In this document: positions 8,469 through 15,911 of the stretch, one piece after another
How positions within the stretch are numbered: position 1 is the first letter of the stretch
Layout: every line of letters begins with the position of its first letter
Assembly: GCA_900465685.1 (NCBI GenBank)
Contig: UEGR01000011.1
Span: 372,001 to 436,000, forward strand
From: Hyphomicrobiales bacterium
GTDB taxonomy: Bacteria > Pseudomonadota > Alphaproteobacteria > Rhizobiales > Rhizobiaceae
DNA length: 64,000 nucleotides
Reading direction: 5' to 3'
The notes under the pieces: generated by a model
Database searches by the model: none
What the model was told of the DNA's origin: nothing
The model's input: only the letters and a program-made list of their open reading frames with translations
Made by a program: the position numbers and the translations under genes

Positions 8469-9659
8469 ATGACCGACAATTCGTCCGTTCGCCGCAATAT
8501 TCTTATCCTGACGATGGCGCAGGCGCTCGGCGCGTCCAGTCCGCCTATCGTCATCTCGCTCGGCGGCCTTGTCGGGCAAAAATTGTCGTCCGATCCGGCC
8601 CTCGTCACCTTGCCTGTCAGCCTGTTCAATCTGGGACTGGCACTCGGCACTTTGCCTGCCGCGTTCCTGATGCGGCAGCTCGGACGGCGCAATGCCTATA
8701 TGATTGGCGCGCTTGTCGGCGCGACGGCGGGGCTTGTCGCAGCCGCTGGCATCTTCTCCGCATCATTCCTGATCTTCTGCCTTGGCACGCTGACAGCAGG
8801 TCTCTATGCCGCCTATGTGCAGAGCTATCGCTTCGCCGCCGCAGACACCGCCAGCGGCGATATGAAGGCCAAGGCAATTTCCTATGTGATGGTTGGCGGG
8901 CTCATCGCCGCAATCGTCGGACCGCAGCTGGTGATCTGGACCCGCGACACGATACCCGACGCCATGTTCGCTGGCAGTTTCCTCAGCCAGGCGGTGCTGG
9001 GCCTCATCGCATTGCCGGTCCTGTTCCTGCTGCGCGCGCCCAAGGCTGTCAAAGCGGCCAATGCCAGCAATGACACCGGAAGACCCCTGATCGAAATTCT
9101 AAAAATGCCGCGCTTCATCCTGTCGGTGGCGGCAGGCGTCTGCTCCTATGCCCTGATGACATTCGTGATGACGGCGGCACCTATCGCCATGGTCGGCCAC
9201 GGTCATTCGGTCGATCACGCAGCGCTTGGCATTCAATGGCATGTGCTCGCCATGTTCGGACCTAGCTTTTTCACCGGCAAGCTGATCGCCCGCTACGGCA
9301 AGGAAAAGATCACCGCGCTCGGTCTGGTCCTGATCGCCGGGGCAGCTGCCGTTGCACTCGGCGGCTTCGATGTCGGCCATTTCTGGATGGCGCTGATCCT
9401 GCTTGGCATCGGCTGGAATTTCGGCTTCATCGGCGCCACGGCGATGGTCACCGACTGCCACACGCCAGCCGAGCGGGGCAAGGCGCAGGGCGCCAATGAT
9501 TTCATCATGTTCGGCACGGTTGCCTGCGCATCGTTCTTTGCAGGATCACTGCTGCATGCTTCTGGCTGGGAAACAATCAACTGGCTGGTTTTCCCCACTG
9601 TCGCACTGGTGCTCGTGCCGCTTATCCTGCGCCTGAAGCCGAAGGTCGTGACACAATAA
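8469..9659 (+). CDS. MFS transporter
   Basis: This 396-residue protein has twelve predicted membrane segments. The loop between TM2 and TM3 holds MRQLGRRNAYMIGALVGATA, a divergent form of the MFS motif A. The ATG at 8469 is used because GAGGGA lies six bases upstream; a GTG at 8457 in the same frame overlaps that ribosome site and is less likely. The protein resembles the quinolone/YnfM-type drug-efflux branch, but no substrate can be assigned. It is followed by a clear hairpin with a T-rich tail and appears to be transcribed alone. Confidence 0.85.
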   Translation: MTDNSSVRRNILILTMAQALGASSPPIVISLGGLVGQKLSSDPALVTLPVSLFNLGLALGTLPAAFLMRQLGRRNAYMIGALVGATAGLVAAAGIFSASFLIFCLGTLTAGLYAAYVQSYRFAAADTASGDMKAKAISYVMVGGLIAAIVGPQLVIWTRDTIPDAMFAGSFLSQAVLGLIALPVLFLLRAPKAVKAANASNDTGRPLIEILKMPRFILSVAAGVCSYALMTFVMTAAPIAMVGHGHSVDHAALGIQWHVLAMFGPSFFTGKLIARYGKEKITALGLVLIAGAAAVALGGFDVGHFWMALILLGIGWNFGFIGATAMVTDCHTPAERGKAQGANDFIMFGTVACASFFAGSLLHASGWETINWLVFPTVALVLVPLILRLKPKVVTQ

Positions 9660-9728
9660 CCAGCGTTATAAATAAGCACGCTATCGTGACTTGGACTTAG
9701 TTTCGCCAGAAGCTATCTGTTTTACTGA

Positions 9729-9776
9729 AGAGCACCGATCCGATTCCGTTGGGTCGGTGCTCTGTCTTTCTTTTCT
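9729..9776 (+). terminator. Intrinsic terminator downstream of the MFS gene
   Basis: The arms AGAGCACCGATCC and GGGTCGGTGCTCT form a stem with one wobble or mismatch and an intervening loop, followed by TGTCTTTCTTTT on the plus strand. Confidence 0.8.
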
Positions 9777-9841
9777 GAAGCTATGATGCGACGCCGTATA
9801 TTCAGGTTCTTGAGTGCCGGACGAACCGCTGGAATGAGACA

Positions 9842-10042
9842 ATGATCAACGATCTGACCGACGAAATGTTCTGGCTGTTCACCATCGGTGTCTGCATTCT
9901 GTTCATTATCCGCCTGCTGTCGCCGCCACCAGCGATGCGCAGCAAAACATCCGGTCAGCCGCTGCCGCGCCCACGCTGGCGCTCGCGTCGCCGCGCTTTC
10001 CGTGAACGCTGGATGGCGCGCAGCAAAGCCGAACGGCCTTAA
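9842..10042 (+). CDS. Small single-pass membrane protein, uncharacterised
   Basis: This 66-codon frame begins at an ATG behind GGAATGAGACA. The product has one hydrophobic segment (WLFTIGVCILFIIRLL, about residues 11-26) followed by a very basic tail rich in Arg, Pro and Ser. The layout (short N-terminus, one transmembrane helix, cationic tail) is plausible for a real small inner-membrane protein. I do not recognise a family. The gene sits between a terminator and a convergent transporter. It could still be a chance frame. Confidence 0.45.
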   Translation: MINDLTDEMFWLFTIGVCILFIIRLLSPPPAMRSKTSGQPLPRPRWRSRRRAFRERWMARSKAERP

Positions 10043-10057
10043 AAGGCGGAAGACGTC

Positions 10058-10951
10058 TCAACGCATAAAGATGAGCGCCATGCCGACGACGGCAAAAGCC
10101 GCGCCAAGCCATGCGCCCGCGGCTGGGCGCTCGCCCGTCCTGAGCCAGAGCAGCGGCAAGATGATAACCGGCGTTGTGGCCGATATGGTCGAGACAATGC
10201 CCGCTTTGCCACCCGACAAGGCGAAAAGCAGCAAGGTCATGCCGATGCCAAGCGACAGAAAACCGGTCAGCGCCGTCATCGCCCCAACCCGCCAATTGAG
10301 CGGATTGCGCGGCTTCACGGCAGCAAAGGGCAACTGCATCAGAATAGACAGACATATCGCGGCAGTGCCAACGCGCAACATGGACCCGACAAACGGGTCA
10401 ATGCCCGTTTCCATCACCGGACGCGCAATGATCGAGCCGATTGCCTGACCAAGCGCGGACAGCAAGCCAAGGCCGATACCGGCCCATAGCGATCCCTTGA
10501 TCGTTTCCCATGGATGCAGCTGCGTTGCGCGCTTGCCAAAGAAAATCGCCAGCGACACCCCGAAAACCGTGATGACAATGCCGAGCACGGCGGTCAGCGA
10601 CAGGGTTTCCCCCAGCACCAGCCAGCCGAGCAGTGCCGTCATTGGCGCATTCATGGCAAAGAGAATGCCGGAGCGGCGCGGTCCGAGCCTGTTGAGCGTA
10701 ATGAAGAGCAGAGTATCGCCCAGGAAAATGCCGATAAAACCGGAGACCATCAGGGGCAAAACAACATCGCCGCTTAGCTGCTGCCATTTTCCAGTTGCGA
10801 TGACATAGATGGCAAGCAGGCTCGTGACAAACACCTGCCGCACGCGATTGAAGGCAAGCGCCCCCAGATGACCGGCTGGCCAGGCGGAGATGAGGCCCGT
10901 CAGTGCCCAGCACGTTGCTGCGCCAGCGGCAGCCAGCTCATAGATCGGCAT
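10058..10951 (-). CDS. EamA/DMT-superfamily transporter
   Basis: This 297-residue protein has ten predicted membrane helices arranged as two EamA repeats: the first ends in the NAPMTALLGWLVLGETLSLT segment and the second near SATTPVIILPLLWLRTGERP. The paired P-x-x-x-x-L-x-x-E-x patterns at the end of each half are characteristic. The ATG at 10951, with AGGA seven bases upstream, is chosen; the frame extends upstream to 11014 without a better site. Family members export amino acids or metabolites, and the substrate is unknown here. It is convergent with the small membrane protein at 9842. Confidence 0.87.
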   Translation of the reverse strand: MPIYELAAAGAATCWALTGLISAWPAGHLGALAFNRVRQVFVTSLLAIYVIATGKWQQLSGDVVLPLMVSGFIGIFLGDTLLFITLNRLGPRRSGILFAMNAPMTALLGWLVLGETLSLTAVLGIVITVFGVSLAIFFGKRATQLHPWETIKGSLWAGIGLGLLSALGQAIGSIIARPVMETGIDPFVGSMLRVGTAAICLSILMQLPFAAVKPRNPLNWRVGAMTALTGFLSLGIGMTLLLFALSGGKAGIVSTISATTPVIILPLLWLRTGERPAAGAWLGAAFAVVGMALIFMR

Positions 10952-11101
10952 GTTATTCCTGCAATTTTCCCAAATCCGGCATTTGGTGCGCCACTCCTCC
11001 GGCGCGCCAAACACTATGCCGCTTTCTATCGGGGCAGGAAAATGCCGTCTATTTCATTCTCGTGAACTGGCTATCACGGAAATCGAACGGTCCGTCACTG
11101 G

Positions 11102-11923
11102 TTAGAACCGGTAGGTCACGCCCAGAACAGGACCGTTGAGGCGCGAATCGAACACATAACCGTCACGGTCGTAATCGACATGCAGCGCCTTATAGCCTGC
11201 CGAAACCGACAGGTGATCGGTGAGCACATAATTGACCGTGCCAAGCACCGACCAGGTCAGTTCGGAACCAGCGCCGAAGCCGCCAATATCCGCCTGCGCC
11301 TGCAAGGAAAGCTTGTCTGTCAGACGCAAGAGCGCCCGCGTGCCAACCACAGGATCGACCCAGTTGAAGCTCTCGCCATAGCTGCGCGACAGGCCGAGCG
11401 CGCTGACCGTCACATCGTTGGAAATGTGCCAGAAGCGGATGCCGCCCAGCGCATCAAGGGTGAATTTCGGCGTATCGACAACGCGATAACCGGCTTGCAG
11501 CGTGGCCATGAACTGCTTGCTATCCACATCGCCCTTGACGACGGTGCCCGATGGAATGGCAATCGGCAGCGGCGGCAGGTTGCCATAGGCGTGGCTTTCC
11601 GTGGTATCGACATACATCATGTCGCCCGAGACGACGAAACGGTCGTATCGGCCCCAGACATTGACGAAGCCGCTGAAATTGAGATCGCTCAACACATCGG
11701 AAAAGGACTTTTCGACGCCGATGGTCGGTGCGCGCTGGAAGGGCGAAATGTCTCCCTTGAGACCGGCTGCCCAGACATAGGGCGTGATTTGCAAGGCCCA
11801 GCGCTGGCTCTCCACGACAGAAGGTGCTTCCGGCGGAACGACAACCGCGTCGGCAGCACTTGCGGCCTGCGCGCCGCAAAGGGACATGACAACGGCGACA
11901 GCATACGTGTTCAGTCTATTCAA
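11102..11923 (-). CDS. Outer-membrane beta-barrel protein
   Basis: This 273-residue protein has a signal peptide (NRLNTYAVAVVMSLCGAQAA then SAADA) and alternating hydrophobic beta-strand patterns. It ends in VLGVTYRF, the terminal-Phe signature recognised by the BAM complex. A TTG at 11923, behind GAGGGACGCATT, is the preferred start: the ribosome site overlaps the stop codon of the amidohydrolase upstream, and the start lies ten bases after that stop. The longer frame from an ATG at 11968 would put extra charged residues before the signal. The barrel is predicted to have about 8-10 strands; its function is unknown. Confidence 0.8.
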   Translation of the reverse strand: MNRLNTYAVAVVMSLCGAQAASAADAVVVPPEAPSVVESQRWALQITPYVWAAGLKGDISPFQRAPTIGVEKSFSDVLSDLNFSGFVNVWGRYDRFVVSGDMMYVDTTESHAYGNLPPLPIAIPSGTVVKGDVDSKQFMATLQAGYRVVDTPKFTLDALGGIRFWHISNDVTVSALGLSRSYGESFNWVDPVVGTRALLRLTDKLSLQAQADIGGFGAGSELTWSVLGTVNYVLTDHLSVSAGYKALHVDYDRDGYVFDSRLNGPVLGVTYRF

Positions 11924-11933
11924 AATGCGTCCC

Positions 11934-13313
11934 TCAAGCTGAAAGCGTGTTCTTGTGAATGCGCCCATCCTTCATGATGAGCTTCATGGTGCGGTCCGGA
12001 TCGGCAATCAATGAAATATCTTCAAGCGGATTGCCATCCAGCACGAGAATATCGGCATAGGCCCCGGCTTCGATACGGCCGAGCTTTGCCGGGTAAGGAT
12101 TGCGCGGCCCCGACAGCGCGACCAGATCGGCATTGCCGCTGGTTAGCATGCGCAGCACTTCCGCATTGTCATACCAGCGCGCAAATTTCGCGAGCTGCTT
12201 GCCCTGCGTGGCCGTGCCCTTCGGGCTGAACAGAATATCGGTTCCGAGCGCCATCTTGACCTTGTACTGACGGCCAAGCTCGATGGCCCGCACAGTGCCG
12301 TCGGAGATCTGCTGCTGTTGCTGGCGCTGCACCGGATCGGACTTCGGATTGGCATCCTCGTCAGCGAGAAATGGCTGGATGCTCCACCAGGCATCGGCAT
12401 CAGCCATGCGCTTGACAGTTTCCTCATCGGCAAGCTGGCCGTGCTCGATGGATTTCACACCGCAATTCAGCGCACGTTGAATACCGGCGGATGTGTAGGT
12501 GTGGATGCAGACATAGGTGCCCCAGTCGGAGGCGGCAGCAACAGCCGCCTTCGTCTCGGCCTCGGTGAACTGGATGCCGTCAATCGGGTCGTAAGACGAA
12601 GAAACGCCGCCGCCGCCCATGATCTTGATCTGGCTTGCACCGAGCATAAGCTGCTCGCGCACGCGGCGCAGCACTTCCGCTTCGCCATCGGCAATGGCCG
12701 AAATGCCTGCCCGTTCTGCAACACTCAGATCGCTCTGCGCGCTTCGCGGCAGATCGGTGCGCATGCGAAAATCACCATGACCGGAGGTCTGCGAAATCAT
12801 CGCACCTGATGGGTAAATGCGCGGGCCAACCACGCCGCCCTCGTCAATGACCCGCTTAAGCGCGAAAGAAGGCCCACCGACATCGCGCACCGTTGTGAAG
12901 CCGCGCAACACCGTGCGCTCCGCTTCCTGCGCGGCGACCAGATGCACATAGGGAATATCGGCCGTCATGGCCGCCAACTGCGAAATTCCGGCCAGAATGG
13001 AGTGCCAGTGCGCTTCGATCATGCCCGGCATCAGCGTGCGCCCGCCGCAATCGATAACGTCCGCGTCTGCGACCGTTTCCTGCGCGCCGACCAGCGCCTT
13101 GATGAAATTTCCTTCCACCAGAACATTCTGGCCTTCAATGAGCTTTGCGCCCGTGCCGTCGAAAATCTTCACATTGGTGAGAAGAACGGGCTTTGCCGGG
13201 GCTTTGGTCTGCGCCATCGCCGTGCCGCTCAGGCCCAAGGCCGAGACGGTGAGCGTGGCCGCGGCGGCCTTGAGCAAATTGCGACGCGACAGCTTCTTTT
13301 CCATCCGCGCCAT
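11934..13313 (-). CDS. Tat-exported amidohydrolase (imidazolonepropionase/prolidase-like)
   Basis: This protein of about 459 residues starts with MARMEKKLSRRNLLKAAAAT, a twin-arginine signal with an AMAQ cleavage region, so it acts in the periplasm. Metal-dependent hydrolase motifs follow: LMPGMIEAHWHS (HxH metal ligands), IKIMGGGGVSSSYDP (candidate bridging Lys), YVCIHTYT, SIEHGQL and MALGTDILF (the final Asp). It resembles secreted Xaa-Pro dipeptidase/imidazolonepropionase-like amidohydrolases that cleave peptides or cyclic amides. The ATG at 13304 is an alternative start. It is co-transcribed with the outer-membrane barrel gene ten bases downstream, suggesting linked uptake and hydrolysis. 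Confidence 0.87.
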   Translation of the reverse strand: MARMEKKLSRRNLLKAAAATLTVSALGLSGTAMAQTKAPAKPVLLTNVKIFDGTGAKLIEGQNVLVEGNFIKALVGAQETVADADVIDCGGRTLMPGMIEAHWHSILAGISQLAAMTADIPYVHLVAAQEAERTVLRGFTTVRDVGGPSFALKRVIDEGGVVGPRIYPSGAMISQTSGHGDFRMRTDLPRSAQSDLSVAERAGISAIADGEAEVLRRVREQLMLGASQIKIMGGGGVSSSYDPIDGIQFTEAETKAAVAAASDWGTYVCIHTYTSAGIQRALNCGVKSIEHGQLADEETVKRMADADAWWSIQPFLADEDANPKSDPVQRQQQQQISDGTVRAIELGRQYKVKMALGTDILFSPKGTATQGKQLAKFARWYDNAEVLRMLTSGNADLVALSGPRNPYPAKLGRIEAGAYADILVLDGNPLEDISLIADPDRTMKLIMKDGRIHKNTLSA

Positions 13314-13616
13314 CAGCTGCAAAGCCTGCGGGCTGTGGCAAGCGCAGCTCCATCCATGAATGAGGTGCCCGTATTTTTGGCCAATCCGTATCGACAAGAC
13401 ACACCCCTTCTTTTCATTTGCGAACTATAGCGCGCAGAAAGCTTCAGGAAGCCGAAGCGATAACTTTCATGTTAGAGGATTCTTCAATAAAAACATCCGG
13501 AATTTGCCGGTTTCATCCATTCGATGTATATATTTTCCATCCTGTGCATTGCGAAAAAATGTCGACCGAACCTCCCCGCCTTAGCGCCGATTTGACTATT
13601 GAATTTGGAGTAAAAA
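13314..13616. other. Divergent promoter gap between amidohydrolase and CDF genes
   Basis: This 303-base, relatively AT-rich gap contains the promoters of two divergent genes. No convincing gene, repeat or operator was identified; the frames crossing it lack ribosome sites. Confidence 0.5.
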
Positions 13617-14543
13617 TTGCGCCGTGAACAAACTGTCCTTCAAGTCTCGATAGGCGTTACTCTCCTTGTCGCCGGTTTCGGCGTCGTATTTGGTCTTTTG
13701 TCCGGTTCATTCTCTATTGTATTCGACGGCGTCTACATGCTGGCCGACGCGGCCATGAGCGGGCTGGCGCTCATCGTATCGCGGCTGATTGCGCTTTCCG
13801 CCTTGCCGGAGCGGACCAACCGCAAACTGCGTGAACGTTTCACCATGGGTTTCTGGCATCTGGAACCGATGGTGCTCGGCCTCAACGGCATCATGCTGAC
13901 CGGCGTTGCAATCTATGCCCTCATCAATGCGATCGCCATAATCATGCAAGGCGGTCGCCATCTCGAATTCACCTATGCCATTTTCTATGCGGTGGTGGCA
14001 TTGATTGCCTGCCTCGGCATGGCCTGGTTTGAAATGCGCGCCAATCGCAACATCAAATCGGATTTCGTGGCGCTGGACGCCAAGGCCTGGATCATGTCTG
14101 GCGGCATTACCGCCGCGCTGTTGATCGCCTTCCTGATCGGCTATCTCGTCGAAGGAACGGAACTGGGGTGGATAGCGCCCTATATCGATCCGACCGCGCT
14201 GGCCGTGGTCTGTCTCGTCATCATCCCGATGCCCATCGGCACGATCAAACAGGCGCTGGCCGACATTTTTCTGGTCACGCCTGCGGACCTCAAACAGCAT
14301 GTCGACAGCGTGGCGCAGGACATTGTGAAGCGCCATGGCTTCGTGTCCTATCGCGCTTATGTCGCCAAGGTCGGTCGCGGCAAGCAGATCGAACTTTACT
14401 TCATCGTCCCACCCAATCTGCCACCCCGGCGGCTGGAAGAATGGGACGCCTTGCGCGATGAAGTCGGCAATGCGCTGGGTGAAGAAAGCCCGGACCGTTG
14501 GCTCACCATCGCCTTCACCACCGATGTGGAATGGGCGGTGTAA
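13617..14543 (+). CDS. Cation diffusion facilitator (CDF)-like transporter
   Basis: This 308-residue protein has about six N-terminal membrane helices and a C-terminal cytoplasmic domain. SGSFSIVFDGVYMLADAAMS (residues about 28-47) matches the CDF TM2 pattern with two Asp metal ligands, and LDAKAWIMSGGITAALLIAF gives the TM5 DxxxxD-like site in altered form. CDF proteins export divalent metals such as Zn, Fe or Mn by proton antiport. The TTG at 13617 is used because GGAG lies seven bases upstream and no ATG occurs before the first helix. It converges on the RES toxin gene, with eight bases between the stops. Confidence 0.82.
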   Translation: MRREQTVLQVSIGVTLLVAGFGVVFGLLSGSFSIVFDGVYMLADAAMSGLALIVSRLIALSALPERTNRKLRERFTMGFWHLEPMVLGLNGIMLTGVAIYALINAIAIIMQGGRHLEFTYAIFYAVVALIACLGMAWFEMRANRNIKSDFVALDAKAWIMSGGITAALLIAFLIGYLVEGTELGWIAPYIDPTALAVVCLVIIPMPIGTIKQALADIFLVTPADLKQHVDSVAQDIVKRHGFVSYRAYVAKVGRGKQIELYFIVPPNLPPRRLEEWDALRDEVGNALGEESPDRWLTIAFTTDVEWAV

Positions 14544-14551
14544 CAACTGCC

Positions 14552-15217
14552 TTATCCAGACAGCTTCTTCGCCTGAATTTTCTGCGATGAAGCTTCAACC
14601 GTCACATCATAGTGGTCGCCTTGCACGACATCGAGAATGCGGCTGGGACGAAAGGCGGCGATGTTGATGCCACCCTCATGGCGCAGGCTGTCGAACAGGA
14701 TGCCGTCTTCTCCAGCGGCGCGCATGTCCTCCCCGAATTGCTGCGATGCGCCGTAATCGCCTGACGCATAGACGTCCGGCCTTGCCGCTTGCTCGCCACA
14801 TATATCGACGAAATCGCCTTCTAGACGCGCGCTATAGACACGGAATGTACGGGAAAGTGTCGCCCGCCCCGTGGCGACCGCTTCGCGGCGCATATGATGC
14901 GCGACTTCCACCACGGAGGTGGTGAGGCTGGCGGCGGCATACCACGCGCCAAGCTCTGGCCCGTTGAACCGCATGCCGCCGGGCGCTACATGCAGGAACG
15001 TCGCCATGACGATGCTGGAATTCGGCCTGCCGAACACCCATTCCTCCTGCGGCAGCCTTTGCAGGCGCTCGACCAGAAGCCGGTCATTGGTCCAGCCCGC
15101 CAGTTCCATCACGGCTTCCAGATCGGCAGCGGTTGCCACCGTGTCGAAAAGCCCGACAGGAGGAAAACGCGACGGAATAAGTCGGTAGCCTGGATGCGGG
15201 GCGGGATTGCGCCTCAC
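14552..15217 (-). CDS. RES-domain toxin
   Basis: This 221-residue protein carries the RES fold: the Arg in GYRLIPSRFPPVG, the Glu in AWYAAASLTTSVVEVAHHM and the Ser in GILFDSLRHEGG are candidates for the R-E-S catalytic set. RES toxins degrade or modify NAD+. A GTG start at 15217 overlaps the antitoxin stop by four bases (GTGA), so toxin translation depends on that of the antitoxin. At 221 residues it is somewhat longer than the minimal RES toxin. The pair matches the MbcT-MbcA / ParT-ParS arrangement (antitoxin first). Confidence 0.88.
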   Translation of the reverse strand: MRRNPAPHPGYRLIPSRFPPVGLFDTVATAADLEAVMELAGWTNDRLLVERLQRLPQEEWVFGRPNSSIVMATFLHVAPGGMRFNGPELGAWYAAASLTTSVVEVAHHMRREAVATGRATLSRTFRVYSARLEGDFVDICGEQAARPDVYASGDYGASQQFGEDMRAAGEDGILFDSLRHEGGINIAAFRPSRILDVVQGDHYDVTVEASSQKIQAKKLSG

Positions 15218-15741
15218 GAGAACACCACGTCGGAATCGCGGTAAGGGGTGAAGGCGCTGTCGATTTCATTCGGCTCCATGAAGTGGCCGCCACGCGCCGC
15301 ATCCAGAAACCGCCGCACGGTCAGCAATCCGTCCTGCGTGCCGCCCGTAACCAGCCTCAGCGGCGCATGACCGCCAAACACCGTTGCGCGATTGGGCGTC
15401 GTCAGCCAGCGCACGCCCGCCATCTCATCGGCGTAGAGAACACCCAGCGCCTGATGAATGCCGAGCACGGCGGACAGGCGCGTCAGCACATCAACATCCA
15501 GCGTGATATCGCGATGCTCACGCACGGCTTTCACCCAGTTGTAATAGGTTGAGCGCGATGGAAGACCCAGCACCAGCAGACGCTGCTGCTCGTCCAGCCC
15601 CCAGAGATCGGCAATGGCGAGAAAGGTGCGCAGACCGGGAGCGCTCAGCCGCTTGCGCGACAATGGCTTGAAACGGCCCGGGTCGAGAACATCGGGTCCT
15701 TTTTCAATCCCTGTCTTTAACATCGCCGCGTTCCGAGCCAT
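15214..15741 (-). CDS. Xre/MbcA/ParS-type antitoxin (DUF2384)
   Basis: This 175-residue protein contains an N-terminal Xre-like helical region (LSAPGLRTFLAIADLWGL to PSRSTYYNWVKAV, about residues 33-75) and a C-terminal toxin-binding DUF2384 domain around GVRWLTTPNRATVFGGHAPL. The ATG at 15741 has GGAG six bases upstream; starting there also leaves two palindromes (15749-15767 and 15772-15787) upstream as likely autoregulatory operators. The frame extends to 15885 through the repeat but that extension is not antitoxin-like. It neutralises the overlapping RES toxin. Confidence 0.87.
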   Translation of the reverse strand: MARNAAMLKTGIEKGPDVLDPGRFKPLSRKRLSAPGLRTFLAIADLWGLDEQQRLLVLGLPSRSTYYNWVKAVREHRDITLDVDVLTRLSAVLGIHQALGVLYADEMAGVRWLTTPNRATVFGGHAPLRLVTGGTQDGLLTVRRFLDAARGGHFMEPNEIDSAFTPYRDSDVVFS

Positions 15742-15748
15742 GACTTTC

Positions 15749-15787
15749 TCCATTCGTCCAGAATGGAATATAGTCCAAATCTGGACT
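15749..15787. promoter_or_regulatory. Paired palindromes upstream of the antitoxin (candidate operators)
   Basis: Bases 15749-15767 form TCCATTC-gtcca-GAATGGA and bases 15772-15787 form AGTCCA-aatc-TGGACT, both with perfect arms. They lie 8 and 31 bases upstream of the antitoxin ATG, where Xre-family antitoxins usually bind to repress their own operon. The binding is inferred. Confidence 0.6.
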
Positions 15788-15802
15788 TTTACAACCCGGT
15801 AT

Positions 15803-15902
15803 GAGAGCGCATCCCGAAAAGTGTGAAACGGTTTTCGGACAAGATGCGCGTTGAAACAGAGGATTAGAGCGCCGATCTGATGCAATCAGATCGACGCTCT
15901 AA
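15803..15902. repeat. Dispersed repeat copy c with large hairpin
   Basis: Bases 15803-15850 carry the core CCCGAAAAGTGTGAAACGG with GTTTTCGGAC. Bases 15864-15902 form an 18-base-pair hairpin, TTAGAGCGCCGATCTGAT pairing with its near-perfect complement. The hairpin also lies just past the BacA-like gene stop and may end that transcript. Confidence 0.7.
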
Positions 15903-15911
15903 AGAAAGCGA

